Assembly: GCF_000473365.1 (NCBI RefSeq)
Contig: NZ_KI421517.1
Span: 1,137,363-1,201,362, forward strand
From: Adhaeribacter aquaticus DSM 16391
GTDB lineage: Bacteria; Bacteroidota; Bacteroidia; Cytophagales; Hymenobacteraceae
DNA length: 64,000 nt
Direction: 5' to 3'
Position numbers and translations under genes: made by a program. Every line of letters starts with the position of its first letter. Within the stretch, counting starts at the first letter, position 1. Shown here piece after piece: positions 9,112-17,596 of this stretch. Under the pieces are notes generated by a model, which saw only the letters and a list, made by a program, of their open reading frames with translations, searched no databases and was not told where the DNA came from.

Positions 9112-10407
9112 TTAATCTAATTTAGGTTTTATAAACCAGGTGTTATTAATAGATAAACCTACCATAAACCTGATATAATTCTCCCGGATTAAATTACCTT
9201 CAGTTGTTCCCCGTTGTCCAATAGCAACACCTAAATTAAGCACTGATTGGTTATATTCAGGTGGACGGGGAGCGGTTCCCAGGGGTAATGTTAAGCCAGC
9301 GGTTAAGGAAACATCATTTATTTGTTGATTGTTGATTTGCACAGGTGCTTTTGCATATTTTACTCCAGCTCTATAAGTCACCCGTTTAAAATAGCTATTC
9401 ATACTGGTGGGATCGGGAGTGTACTCACCACCCAATCCAAACCGGTAGTTATCGGCTAAATTTTGTGAATTAAATCCCCGGTAATTTGTCCATTTTTTTG
9501 TACCTAATTCGGCCGCTAAAACCCAGGTTCGGTTATTATCAAAGCTTAGGCCTGCTTGCCAGAAACCCGGCATCGTTAGCTGCTGCCGGCTACTATCAAT
9601 GGGCGTATTAGCTATTTGAGAATTATCAGATAAAGCCCGGCGCTGTAATTGTGTTCTGCTATCGTAGTTTAAATCTGATTGAAAGCCGTATGTGCCTCCA
9701 ATATTCATATTAACTTTCTTGCCTAATGCCTGCCGGTAAGCTAAACCACTGTTAAACGTAAGGCCGGAAATATTAAACTTTTCATTTAATACAGCATATT
9801 CTCCTGCATTTGTACCATCATCTATTATAGAATAGGCATTTCGGTCAATTACCCCAAATAAGTAAGAGGCTCCTACTCCTGCTGTTAAACCTTTATAAAC
9901 TTTAAAACCATTCGAGAAAAAAACTTCTGAAATATTTCCTTCCCCACTATTTCCTACTAAAACAGGCGTGTTATTAGGATCATTTTGGATGGTGCTGCGC
10001 GATGAGGTATTATAATCTACAGTGCTAAAAGGCCGGAATCCTACTGAAGATCGCCAACCCTTGGTAATTGGCACGGCTAAAGCTAAGTAACCTAAGCTTA
10101 CATTACTGGTATTTTGAGAGGCACTCTGATTGGCAATATTTTTTACTATTCCACTAACGGCCATTTCGTACGTTACCCGGCTGTTATAAAAAACCAATGC
10201 CGGATTAAGCACATTTACATGTGAAAAACCTGGTGTACTAACGCCTATACCCCCCATTCCAAAATTGCGGATATTTCCGGTAAACTCGTTTGTTTCACCT
10301 AAACCTACCCGGGAGTAAGGCAATATACCTTTATTTCCCTGGGCCTGGCTTATTTGCGTTACCGCCAAAACCAATAACCCGCAAAGCAAAGAAGAAATTT
10401 TATACAT
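9112..10407 (-). CDS. Outer-membrane beta-barrel protein, FadL/OMPP1-like
   Basis: A 431-residue protein with a signal peptide at about residues 1-22 (ends QISQAQG), followed by many alternating amphipathic strands rich in aromatic and glycine residues. The mature N terminus (RNFGMGGIGVSTPGF, then LNPALVFY) resembles the hatch region of FadL/OMPP1 and PorV-like proteins. The start overlaps the end of coaX by 8 bases, which indicates translational coupling. The ligand is unknown. The chain ends in charged residues (KPKLD) rather than the usual terminal aromatic residue, a small oddity. Confidence 0.75.
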   Translation of the reverse strand: MYKISSLLCGLLVLAVTQISQAQGNKGILPYSRVGLGETNEFTGNIRNFGMGGIGVSTPGFSHVNVLNPALVFYNSRVTYEMAVSGIVKNIANQSASQNTSNVSLGYLALAVPITKGWRSSVGFRPFSTVDYNTSSRSTIQNDPNNTPVLVGNSGEGNISEVFFSNGFKVYKGLTAGVGASYLFGVIDRNAYSIIDDGTNAGEYAVLNEKFNISGLTFNSGLAYRQALGKKVNMNIGGTYGFQSDLNYDSRTQLQRRALSDNSQIANTPIDSSRQQLTMPGFWQAGLSFDNNRTWVLAAELGTKKWTNYRGFNSQNLADNYRFGLGGEYTPDPTSMNSYFKRVTYRAGVKYAKAPVQINNQQINDVSLTAGLTLPLGTAPRPPEYNQSVLNLGVAIGQRGTTEGNLIRENYIRFMVGLSINNTWFIKPKLD

Positions 10408-11119
10408 TATAATTTAATATTCTATTAAGGCCTATCAGCACTAACTCTGGCACTACAAAGATGTGTTGTTTTAAGTTAGTTTCAAAAAAAGCAGCATCGC
10501 CCCCACATAGTACTACTACTAATTTAGGCGCCTGCTCTTTATAAACATTTATTATTCCTTGTACTTCAGCCAGGGTACCATTAAGTATTCCACTCTGAAT
10601 GGCCTCCCTGGTATTACGTCCAGTTAGTTTAACGGGCCCAGAAGTTTGTTCAACTAACGGTAGCTTCTGCGTAAAAGTATGGACTGCTTTGAATTTCATC
10701 TCCAGCCCGGGCGCAATGCTGCCACCATGGTAATAATGCTGGTTGTCTACAAAATCATAAGTAATACATGTGCCAGCATCTATTACCAAACAATCCTTAT
10801 CCGGGTACAGTGCTTTTGCACCAATTACGGCTGCCAGCCTGTCCATACCTAACGTTTGCGGTGTTTCGTATCCGTTTTTAACAGGTATGGGCGTTTGGTA
10901 ATTTAAGGTAATGGTAATGCCCTTTACTTCTGACAGTGCACTTAATTTCCCAATGTTTTCCCGGACAGAAGAAATAATTACGTTGTCTATCTGGGTTATT
11001 TCTGGTAACAGGGCTAGCTCCTGTTCCTGGCCTATGGTTCCGGACTTCCTTAAACTTTCGGCTTCAAAAAAGCCGTATTTAATGGCTGTATTCCCAAAAT
11101 CCAAAGCCAGGTTATACAT
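10400..11119 (-). CDS. coaX: Type III pantothenate kinase
   Basis: Catalyses the first step of coenzyme A synthesis, ATP-dependent phosphorylation of pantothenate. The ASKHA-fold motifs are present: D7-F-G-N-T11 (phosphate loop), G91-M-D-R94, and D114-A-G-T followed by ITYD122. GGSIAPGLEMK follows at about 132-142, where the pantothenate site is expected. The 239-residue length is typical. It starts 15 bases after the end of the pseudouridine synthase gene and overlaps the next gene. CoaE, the last enzyme of the same pathway, is encoded elsewhere in the window near 37.1 kb. Confidence 0.95.
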   Translation of the reverse strand: MYNLALDFGNTAIKYGFFEAESLRKSGTIGQEQELALLPEITQIDNVIISSVRENIGKLSALSEVKGITITLNYQTPIPVKNGYETPQTLGMDRLAAVIGAKALYPDKDCLVIDAGTCITYDFVDNQHYYHGGSIAPGLEMKFKAVHTFTQKLPLVEQTSGPVKLTGRNTREAIQSGILNGTLAEVQGIINVYKEQAPKLVVVLCGGDAAFFETNLKQHIFVVPELVLIGLNRILNYNV

Positions 11120-11134
11120 GGAGCTACTCTGTTC

Positions 11135-12646
11135 TTATAAAAAGTACTTTAGCCGAATAACTTCTTTTTCGTTCAGGAAACGCCAGTTACCACGAGGTAA
11201 ATCTTTCTTGGTTAAGCCTGCATACTGCACTCGGTCAAGCGAAACTACATCATAACCAAGGTGTTCAAAAATACGACGTACAATCCGGTTTTTACCAATG
11301 TGTATCTGTATACCTAAAAAGGTATTGGTATCTCCAATTATGGCCAGATCATCCACTTCAGCTTTTCCGTCCTCTAATTCCAATCCGTTGGTTATCATTT
11401 CAAAGTGATCCCGGGTAATTGGCTTATCCAGCTCTACCTGGTAAATCTTTGAAATATTATTGGATGGATGCGTTAGTTTCTGCGCCAATTCACCATCGTT
11501 CGTAAACAATAATAAACCAGTAGTATTTCTGTCCAGACGACCAACCGGAAATATTCTTTCTTTAGAAGCATTTCCAACTAAATCCATTACTGTTTTGCGG
11601 CCTTCCGGATCTTCGGTAGTGGTAATAAAGTCTTTGGGTTTATTCAGCAACACATATACCATCTTTTCACGGTTCAGGCGCTTTTTGCCATAGGTAACCG
11701 TATCTTCCGGTCGTACCATATAGCCCATTTCTGTAACTACCTCGCCATTTACTTTTATTTCCCCTGAAGCAATTAAAGTATCAGCTTCGCGGCGTGAACA
11801 AATACCCGCATTAGCGATGTACCGGTTTAAGCGTATTAAACCACCTTCTTTCTTTTCAGATCCTGCTTTACGTTCCCGTGCCTGATATCTTTTTAAATCA
11901 TAGTTAGGCGCCTCAGCTAATGGTTTATCAGTCGGATTCCGTTCAAACCCTCGTTTGCGGCGGGGCTCGGAACCAGTATCTTCATTACGGTTACGGGGAG
12001 CTCTCTCGCCTACCGAGCGTTTATTAAAAGGTTTTTCGTCTTCCCGGCTAAACCGTTTCGGACGATCATTTCCTTCTGCACGATCAGGTTTATCAGATCT
12101 AAAAGGTTTTTCTCCGTAAGGTTTACGGTCCGTGGTGGAGCCAGCTCTTTCGCCACGTGAACTGTATACTTCTTTATTTCTTGGAGCCCCGTAACGGGGG
12201 CGTTCCGGCCGGCCATCTTCGGTTCTTTCTGGCCGATCCGATTTAAAACCAGTCCGGTTGGTATTGCCTTCCCCACCAGCAGCATCGCGTCGGTTGCCTT
12301 TAAAAGGAGAAGGTTTACTAAATTTTGGTGCTCCTTTGAAGGAAGCTCTTTTCTCTTCAAACGGACGGGCGCGGTCTCCGGTGGGTCTGTTAACAGTCTG
12401 ATCTGGGTTGCGGTTAAAGCGTTCGCTCCGGTTAAAAACTTTTTTACCTTCACCAGAGAAGTTAGCTGTACGCTCTTCTCGAGCCGGACGATCAGGTCGA
12501 TCAGCACGGTTTGGCTGCCCTTGCTCCTGGTCGTTATTATAGTTGCGGGAAGTTTTGTTATTAGTATATGGGCCAGAGTTACGGCCTTTAAATTTATTAC
12601 CGGAGGCAAACTTGCCTGCTCCCGGCTTACGATTATTAGATTCCAT
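11135..12646 (-). CDS. rluB: Pseudouridine synthase, RluB/RsuA family, with a long disordered N-terminal extension
   Basis: A 503-residue enzyme predicted to make pseudouridine in ribosomal RNA. The conserved part begins near residue 268: an S4 RNA-binding domain (LNRYIANAGICSRREAD), then the catalytic domain with GRLDRNTTGLLL, where Asp372 is the expected catalytic residue. RsuA/RluB proteins are usually about 230-300 residues; the extra 265 N-terminal residues are low-complexity and rich in Arg, Asn, Asp, Gly and Pro, probably disordered and RNA-binding. Many Cytophagales homologues carry such tails. Whether it modifies 23S (RluB) or 16S (RsuA) rRNA cannot be told. It is cotranscribed with scpB and coaX. 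Confidence 0.9.
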   Translation of the reverse strand: MESNNRKPGAGKFASGNKFKGRNSGPYTNNKTSRNYNNDQEQGQPNRADRPDRPAREERTANFSGEGKKVFNRSERFNRNPDQTVNRPTGDRARPFEEKRASFKGAPKFSKPSPFKGNRRDAAGGEGNTNRTGFKSDRPERTEDGRPERPRYGAPRNKEVYSSRGERAGSTTDRKPYGEKPFRSDKPDRAEGNDRPKRFSREDEKPFNKRSVGERAPRNRNEDTGSEPRRKRGFERNPTDKPLAEAPNYDLKRYQARERKAGSEKKEGGLIRLNRYIANAGICSRREADTLIASGEIKVNGEVVTEMGYMVRPEDTVTYGKKRLNREKMVYVLLNKPKDFITTTEDPEGRKTVMDLVGNASKERIFPVGRLDRNTTGLLLFTNDGELAQKLTHPSNNISKIYQVELDKPITRDHFEMITNGLELEDGKAEVDDLAIIGDTNTFLGIQIHIGKNRIVRRIFEHLGYDVVSLDRVQYAGLTKKDLPRGNWRFLNEKEVIRLKYFL

Positions 12647-12693
12647 ATGATATGTATTGTGATGCAGTATCGCTACTGTATCAGATTTAAAAA

Positions 12694-13257
12694 TTAATTT
12701 TCGGAGATTTCGCCAATGGCGTTTTCTTCTGATACGAAATCTTTGAGTTGGGGAAGATCTTTCAAATGATTAATGCCAAAATAATCCATGAACTTTTGAG
12801 TGGTACCATAGATTAATGGCCGACCAATAGTATTGGCTTTGCCCTTTATTTCAATCAGCTCTTTTTCCAGTAGCTTATGAATAGGGTAGTCGCAGCTTAC
12901 GCCCCGTATTTGTTCCACCCCAGACTTCGAAATAGGTTGTTTATACGCTATAATGGCCAATGTTTCCAAAGAAGAGGTAGATAACTTACGCTTTGATTTC
13001 TGCTTCAGAAACAGACCAATAGTATCCTGGTAATCAGGTTTAGTTAAAAACTGATACCCTCCACCAATGGCATAAATCTGGAAAGCAAATCCATCATCAG
13101 CAAAACGCTGATTGATTTCCTCTATGCTTTCCAGCACATCACTAATGCTTACTTCTACCTCCAGTACCTCAGACAAACATTTCTGAATATCTTCAATAGG
13201 AACCGGAGCCTGGGCACAGAAAATAAGTGCCTGAATATGACTTTGCAAGCTATTCAA
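12694..13257 (-). CDS. scpB: SMC-ScpA-ScpB condensin subunit ScpB
   Basis: A 187-residue kleisin-associated protein of two winged-helix domains. It helps the SMC complex organise and separate chromosomes. Family features include LIFCAQAPVPIEDIQKCL at the start, LETLAIIAYKQPISKSGVEQIRG in the second domain, and GRPLIYGTT near residue 147. Length is typical. It lies between the DksA-like gene (8 bases away) and the pseudouridine synthase gene, and scpB-rluB pairing is common in bacteria. SMC and ScpA are not in this window. Confidence 0.95.
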   Translation of the reverse strand: MNSLQSHIQALIFCAQAPVPIEDIQKCLSEVLEVEVSISDVLESIEEINQRFADDGFAFQIYAIGGGYQFLTKPDYQDTIGLFLKQKSKRKLSTSSLETLAIIAYKQPISKSGVEQIRGVSCDYPIHKLLEKELIEIKGKANTIGRPLIYGTTQKFMDYFGINHLKDLPQLKDFVSEENAIGEISEN

Positions 13258-13265
13258 GATTATTT

Positions 13266-13649
13266 TTAATCTCTGCGTTGTAATTTTGCTTCAATAGAAT
13301 GCTGCGTGTGCGGCACAGCCCGTAAACGTTCTTTTGGAATAAGTTTACCGGTCGCAATACAAACACCATAAGTTCCATTTTTAATACGAACTAAGGCATT
13401 CTCTAACTGCTGAATAAACTTTAACTGGCGAGAAGCTAACTGATTTAAACTTTCTTTTTCAGCTGTATCAGCGCCATCTTCCAATACTTTAGCAGAAGAA
13501 GCTGTATTATCTGTACCGCTATCGTTCCGGCGGCTAAGCGTTTCTTTAATAAAAGCAACTTCTTTCTTAGCGTTATTAAGCTTTTCCAGAATAATTTCTT
13601 CAAACTCCGCTAATTCTTCGCGGGAATAACGCATTGACTCCTGACTCAT
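13266..13649 (-). CDS. DksA/TraR-family protein lacking the zinc cysteines
   Basis: A 127-residue coiled-coil protein expected to enter the RNA polymerase secondary channel and tune transcription, as DksA does with ppGpp. The coiled-coil tip keeps the DxxDxA motif (D58-G-A-D-T-A63). The C-terminal finger reads YGVCIATGKLIPKERL then VPHTQHS: only Cys97 remains of the usual four cysteines, with His114 and His117 near the place of the second pair. Similar cysteine-poor versions are known in Bacteroidota. It is the first gene of the scpB-rluB-coaX group, 8 bases before scpB. Confidence 0.88.
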   Translation of the reverse strand: MSQESMRYSREELAEFEEIILEKLNNAKKEVAFIKETLSRRNDSGTDNTASSAKVLEDGADTAEKESLNQLASRQLKFIQQLENALVRIKNGTYGVCIATGKLIPKERLRAVPHTQHSIEAKLQRRD

Positions 13650-13947
13650 GGTCGTAATATTTGTTGTCTAGTTTCTTATTTCAACTTTCGTAACAAGTAT
13701 CTGCCTGATTTAGTTTAATATCAGCCAAAATACTCTAACTGCTTACTTTCCTGCTTCTTTTTAAGCAAGAACTAGGCTAAATTATCCGCAAAACTAAAAC
13801 GATTTTGGTTAATTAGCTACATATAGCAATCTTTTATTATAAAAGTTAAACCAAAATAATATTTCTTTGTAAGACTTTAAGTTAAACCTTAATGTAGCTT
13901 TAAAATCTTCAAAGAAATTATTGTCAGGATCTGTAAAAAAAGAACGC

Positions 13948-14883
13948 ATGCGATACATAAACAGATTATTAACTTTTTCTTACTTAATTTTAATATTCTC
14001 CTTTTTTAGCTGTACCTCTTCCCGGAATATTATAGCTTCCGGCAAGGTAACACCTAAGGGGGCCTGGAAGGTAGGATTCAACTCTTCCTTTAACATAGCA
14101 TCTGAATCTATCTCTCAACTGGATGATGTAGCCGAGGCTGCTATTGATGTTATTTCTGATCGGGCTAAAAATAATAACCCGGTTTATTACAGTGATTCGG
14201 TAAAAGTTTTAACTCGGGCTTTAATGGCCTATTCTTTAGACCCTGTTGCGCCTAACTTTGATTTTTATGTTCGTTATGGCGTGGCAGAGCGGGTTGATAT
14301 TGGCTATCGGTATGCGTCGGGTGCTTCTGTATTTGATGCCATGTATCAGTTTATGGGGTCGACGGGTACTCCAAATAATCCCGGGCCAGCGGGCATTTAT
14401 GGCAGCATTGGCTTGCAGTATTCTGGTCAGAAGTCTAATTTGCCAAAAAAATTAGGCTTTAATAAATTAAGCCCACTACTAACTTATGAAGCCAGCAGAA
14501 AAGATATTTTAATCCCGCTAGTATTCAGTAAATCTTTTGGCCCGGAAGAACAATATGGAAATATTTCGTGGGGGTTGGTTTATGGTCACTCGTTTATTAA
14601 ATACGGCTTTAGACCAGGCAACTTATATGAGCGCATTGGTGGCAACAGCCGCAAAATAAATGATTTTATGGATAAGGAGAATTACTCTTCTTATGGTGGA
14701 TTTGTTAATGCTAAGATAGGTTTTAAATATGCTTATTTTTTACCTTCTCTTAACTTTTATTATCAAAACTATGGCACCTACAACTTTTTTAACTTGCAGC
14801 AAGAATCCTACAAAGGGTTTACAATAATTCCATCTTTAGGGCTACAAGTAAATCTTGGCTATGGGAAAGCCGGCAGACGCTAA
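13948..14883 (+). CDS. Putative outer-membrane lipoprotein, unknown function
   Basis: An unrecognised 311-residue protein. A TTG nine codons upstream is in frame, but the ATG at 13948 is preferred because it begins a clean lipoprotein signal (hydrophobic to FSFFSC, Cys near residue 22). The rest alternates polar and aromatic residues in beta-strand style (FYVRYGVAERVDIGYRYAS, YGSIGLQYSGQ, LPSLNFYYQNYG), which suggests a beta barrel with a lipidated N terminus. It stands alone and converges on ribH across a shared terminator. The function is unknown. Confidence 0.7.
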   Translation: MRYINRLLTFSYLILIFSFFSCTSSRNIIASGKVTPKGAWKVGFNSSFNIASESISQLDDVAEAAIDVISDRAKNNNPVYYSDSVKVLTRALMAYSLDPVAPNFDFYVRYGVAERVDIGYRYASGASVFDAMYQFMGSTGTPNNPGPAGIYGSIGLQYSGQKSNLPKKLGFNKLSPLLTYEASRKDILIPLVFSKSFGPEEQYGNISWGLVYGHSFIKYGFRPGNLYERIGGNSRKINDFMDKENYSSYGGFVNAKIGFKYAYFLPSLNFYYQNYGTYNFFNLQQESYKGFTIIPSLGLQVNLGYGKAGRR

Positions 14884-14905
14884 CCTGTTCACATAGGAAT
14901 ACTTT

Positions 14906-14946
14906 AAAAAGAGCAGGCGTTAGGGAATCTATCGCCTGCTCTTTTT
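14906..14946. terminator. Bidirectional terminator between the lipoprotein gene and ribH
   Basis: Arms AAAAAGAGCAGGCG (14906-14919) and CGCCTGCTCTTTTT (14933-14946) form a perfect 14-bp stem. A-runs on one side and T-runs on the other let it act in both directions between the two convergent genes. Confidence 0.88.
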
Positions 14947-15426
14947 TTAATTAAACCCTAACATTTGAATGGCAGCTGCCGCAGCTTCCACTCCTTTGTT
15001 ACCATGCTTTCCACCGGCCCGATCCCAGGCCTGTTGTTCGTCATTAGTGGTTACTAACCCAAATATTACCGGTTTATTATATTTTAAAGCCACATTGGTT
15101 ATACCATTTGCTACTGCATGGCAGATATAATCATCATGTTTAGTTTCGCCTTTTATAACCACACCCAAACAAATTACGGCATCAATATCTGCACTTTGAG
15201 CTAAAAACTGCGCACCTAAAGTTAACTCGAATGAACCCGGTACTGTATTACGATGAATATTTTCTGGTTTAGCACCGTGCTTTACTAACGTTTCGTAGGC
15301 TCCTTTACAAAGCGTATCTGTAATGGCTTTATTCCACTCGGCCACAACTAAGCCAAAACGTTTGCCGGAAATATCAGGTAAATTTTCAGAATTATAATCG
15401 CTTAAGTTTTTAAGGGCAGTAGCCAT
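14947..15426 (-). CDS. ribH: 6,7-dimethyl-8-ribityllumazine synthase
   Basis: The penultimate enzyme of riboflavin synthesis; it joins 5-amino-6-ribitylaminouracil and dihydroxybutanone phosphate. The motifs VAEWN (28-32), PGSFELTLGAQFL (63-75) and KGETKHDDY (92-100, with catalytic His97) are intact, and 159 residues is the normal length. No other rib genes are adjacent and no FMN-riboswitch-like sequence was seen upstream. A TATATTTG box lies about 75 bases before the start. Confidence 0.96.
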   Translation of the reverse strand: MATALKNLSDYNSENLPDISGKRFGLVVAEWNKAITDTLCKGAYETLVKHGAKPENIHRNTVPGSFELTLGAQFLAQSADIDAVICLGVVIKGETKHDDYICHAVANGITNVALKYNKPVIFGLVTTNDEQQAWDRAGGKHGNKGVEAAAAAIQMLGFN

Positions 15427-15499
15427 TCTTATTATTTGTTTTTAGTAGAAAAAATAACCGTATTCTTTTAGGCTGGTCCAGCATAATCAGAATCAACTA

Positions 15500-15507
15500 C
15501 AAATATA
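15500..15507 (-). promoter_or_regulatory. Possible -7 box for ribH
   Basis: On the minus strand this reads TATATTTG, a perfect match to the Bacteroidota -7 consensus TAnnTTTG. No clear TTTG occurs 19 bases upstream, so the assignment is weak. The predicted leader would be about 67 bases. Confidence 0.35.
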
Positions 15508-15619
15508 GGTTTCTTTTGTACGAAGTAACGTCATCCGGCAGGCCATATTCTCCTAAATTATCCTATTGCTCCAGCAGAAAACTTACGATTCCTGTTTAAA
15601 AGTATTGATTATCCTAAAA

Positions 15620-15659
15620 ACAAGAAGGAGCTCCTGTAGCAACAGGAGCTCCTTCTTGT
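15620..15659 (-). terminator. Terminator after the membrane TPR gene
   Basis: Arms 15620-15637 and 15642-15659 form a perfect 18-bp stem with a four-base loop (core AGGAGCTCCTGT). It lies 18 bases past the stop of the minus-strand TPR gene and ends in a short mixed T stretch. Confidence 0.8.
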
Positions 15660-15677
15660 TATAGTATTTTAATGTTA

Positions 15678-16388
15678 TTATTTGCCACTAGCTAATAATT
15701 CAGCGCGAGCTTTATATTTTTTAGCATCAGCCACTTCCGGAGCATTTACATACTTTTCCACAATAGTATTGTAGGCCTCAACTGCTGATTTATAATCATT
15801 ATTTTCTTCGTAAGCTAAACCCGCTTTTAACAGGTACTGTGGTGAGAAGAACTCATTTGCTTTGTAATCAGCTGCTTTCATGTATAATTCTGCAGCCTCT
15901 GCTTTTTTACCTAATTCCAGGTTAGCATCGCCTTGCAAAGCGTAAGCACGCCCCTGTAGAATTAAGTCGTCAGATTTATAGTCTTCCAGGTAATTTAAAG
16001 CTTCCTGGTATTTTCCTTGTTTCAAGTAAGAAACACCGGCATAAAACTTAGCTAAATTCCCTGCTTTGGTACTGCCGTATTCATCAGCAATAGCCACTAA
16101 TCCGTCGTGCTGGCCATCACCTTTCAAAGCTTTACTCAGAGAATCAGCCTCGAAATAATAAACCGCCTGGTACATAGCGGCCTGTGCATCTTTTTCCTGT
16201 CCGCTGCGGTAGTTATAAAATAAGAATGCCCCTACAATGGCCGCCGCAACTGCTGCGAAAAGCCCTAACAGCACGTTTTTGTTTTTCTTCACGAAATCTT
16301 CTGACCCGTGCGTTAAGCGATCTGCTAATACTTCTGGGTTCTCCAGCAGCTCTAAATCGCTTTCTCTTTTAGTGATATTCTTTGCCAT
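15678..16388 (-). CDS. Membrane-anchored tetratricopeptide-repeat protein (YfgM-like)
   Basis: A 236-residue protein with a cytoplasmic N terminus, one membrane helix at about residues 39-60 (VLLGLFAAVAAAIVGAFLFY) and a periplasmic part of about four TPR hairpins (YLKQGKYQEALNYLEDYK, AYEENNDYKSAVEAYNTIVEKY). The layout resembles YfgM, which works with PpiD and the Sec translocon in E. coli; a PpiD-like protein is encoded 9 kb away. The link is inference. The upstream spacer from pdhA holds two interleaved inverted repeats that could control it. Confidence 0.82.
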   Translation of the reverse strand: MAKNITKRESDLELLENPEVLADRLTHGSEDFVKKNKNVLLGLFAAVAAAIVGAFLFYNYRSGQEKDAQAAMYQAVYYFEADSLSKALKGDGQHDGLVAIADEYGSTKAGNLAKFYAGVSYLKQGKYQEALNYLEDYKSDDLILQGRAYALQGDANLELGKKAEAAELYMKAADYKANEFFSPQYLLKAGLAYEENNDYKSAVEAYNTIVEKYVNAPEVADAKKYKARAELLASGK

Positions 16389-16395
16389 GAAAATT

Positions 16396-16464
16396 AATTA
16401 AGCAACAAAAATAAAGAATCAGGATAAGAACCTCAAAACAAGTTGCTTAATTCCTGATTCTTTA
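16396..16464 (-). promoter_or_regulatory. Interleaved inverted repeats: terminator-like stem and ribosome-site-covering stem
   Basis: In the minus-strand RNA, a 13-bp perfect helix can form from 16452-16464 with 16412-16424 (core AAAGAATCAGGA), followed by a U-rich run, as in a terminator for pdhA. A second 11-bp perfect helix can form from 16442-16452 with 16396-16406 (core GTTGCTTAA), whose downstream arm lies a few bases before the next start codon. The arms are interleaved, so the RNA can form a pseudoknot or choose between the two. The terminator role is likely; the switching role is speculation. Confidence 0.6.
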
Positions 16465-16488
16465 AAAAAATTTTATAAAGATATTAAA

Positions 16489-17532
16489 TTAATCCTGAAC
16501 GTAAGGATAATCTTCCTGCACATAGATATCTTTGAACAACTCATCTGCCGTAGGATATGGTGAGTTTTCTGCAAATTCTACTGACTCATTTACCTGCTCT
16601 TTGATTTTAGCATCAATAGCGGCCAACTCCTCTTCCGTAGCAAAATTATTTTCCATGATAGACTGACGCACATCTTCAATCGGATCCTGGTTGCGGTACT
16701 CTTCTAATTCTTCTTTGGTCCGGTATTTGGCCGGATCAGACATGGAGTGACCTTTATAGCGGTAAGTTTTAAATTCTAATAAGGTTGGACCTTCACCGGC
16801 ACGGGCACGCTCAGCAGCACGGGCTACGGCATTATGAATATCTTCTACCTTCATGCCATTTACCGGCTCCGAAGGCATCTCGTAAGAAAGGCCTAATTTA
16901 TATAGTTCGGTTACATTTGAGCTTCGTTTTACGGAAGTACCCATAGCATAACCATTATTTTCAATTACAAATATTACCGGTAATTTCCACAACATAGCCA
17001 TGTTGAAGGTTTCGTGCAACGCTCCTTGACGTACTGCACCATCACCCATAAAGCAAATACACAAGTTGCCGGTTTTATTATATTTTTCAGCAAAGGCTAA
17101 GCCCGCTCCTAATGGAACCTGACCACCTACAATACCGTGGCCACCCACAAAATTTACTGCTTTATCAAAGATGTGCATCGAACCACCCTTGCCTTTAGAA
17201 CAACCGGTAGCTTTGGCAAATAATTCTGCCATGACAGCATTAGGCGAAGTTCCTAAAGCCAGTGGTTGCGCGTGGTCACGGTAAGCAGTTATCCATTTAT
17301 CGTCTTTGGTAAGAGCAGTAACAGCACCTGCCACACACGCTTCCTGACCAATATATAAATGGCAAAAGCCTTTAATTTTCTGTTGCCCGTACAACTGACC
17401 AGCTTTCTCTTCGAACTTACGCATCATCTGCATCATTTCGTACCAGCGCAAGTAAGTCTCTTTTGAGAATTGTCCCTCTGCGCTTACCTTTGCGGCATTA
17501 GCTGCTTTGGGCTTATCTTTCGTAATTGCCAT
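16489..17532 (-). CDS. pdhA: Pyruvate dehydrogenase E1 component, alpha subunit
   Basis: The thiamine-diphosphate-binding subunit of the E1 enzyme that decarboxylates pyruvate to feed acetyl-CoA. The cofactor motif GDGAVRQG begins at residue 163 and ends with ENNGYAMGT near 191. The phosphorylation-loop region YRYKGHSMSDP and the GKGGSMH segment (114-120) are typical. The length of 347 residues is normal for the split alpha2-beta2 form. The beta subunit and E2 genes are not adjacent, so they must lie elsewhere. It is divergent from recF across a 64-base spacer. Confidence 0.95.
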   Translation of the reverse strand: MAITKDKPKAANAAKVSAEGQFSKETYLRWYEMMQMMRKFEEKAGQLYGQQKIKGFCHLYIGQEACVAGAVTALTKDDKWITAYRDHAQPLALGTSPNAVMAELFAKATGCSKGKGGSMHIFDKAVNFVGGHGIVGGQVPLGAGLAFAEKYNKTGNLCICFMGDGAVRQGALHETFNMAMLWKLPVIFVIENNGYAMGTSVKRSSNVTELYKLGLSYEMPSEPVNGMKVEDIHNAVARAAERARAGEGPTLLEFKTYRYKGHSMSDPAKYRTKEELEEYRNQDPIEDVRQSIMENNFATEEELAAIDAKIKEQVNESVEFAENSPYPTADELFKDIYVQEDYPYVQD

Positions 17533-17596
17533 AAGTTTATGTTCCCAATTCTATTTTGTGTGCGAAATTAATTAAAATTCTTATAGAAAGAAATTA

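Noticed and set aside
12010-12609. 199-residue open frame on the minus strand inside the pseudouridine synthase gene
   Set aside because: It lies in a different frame of the low-complexity N-terminal extension, whose repetitive Arg/Asn/Gly codons keep alternative frames open; it has no independent start signals.
15427-15620. FMN riboswitch upstream of ribH
   Set aside because: No RFN-like conserved segments were found; only an isolated -7-like box was seen.
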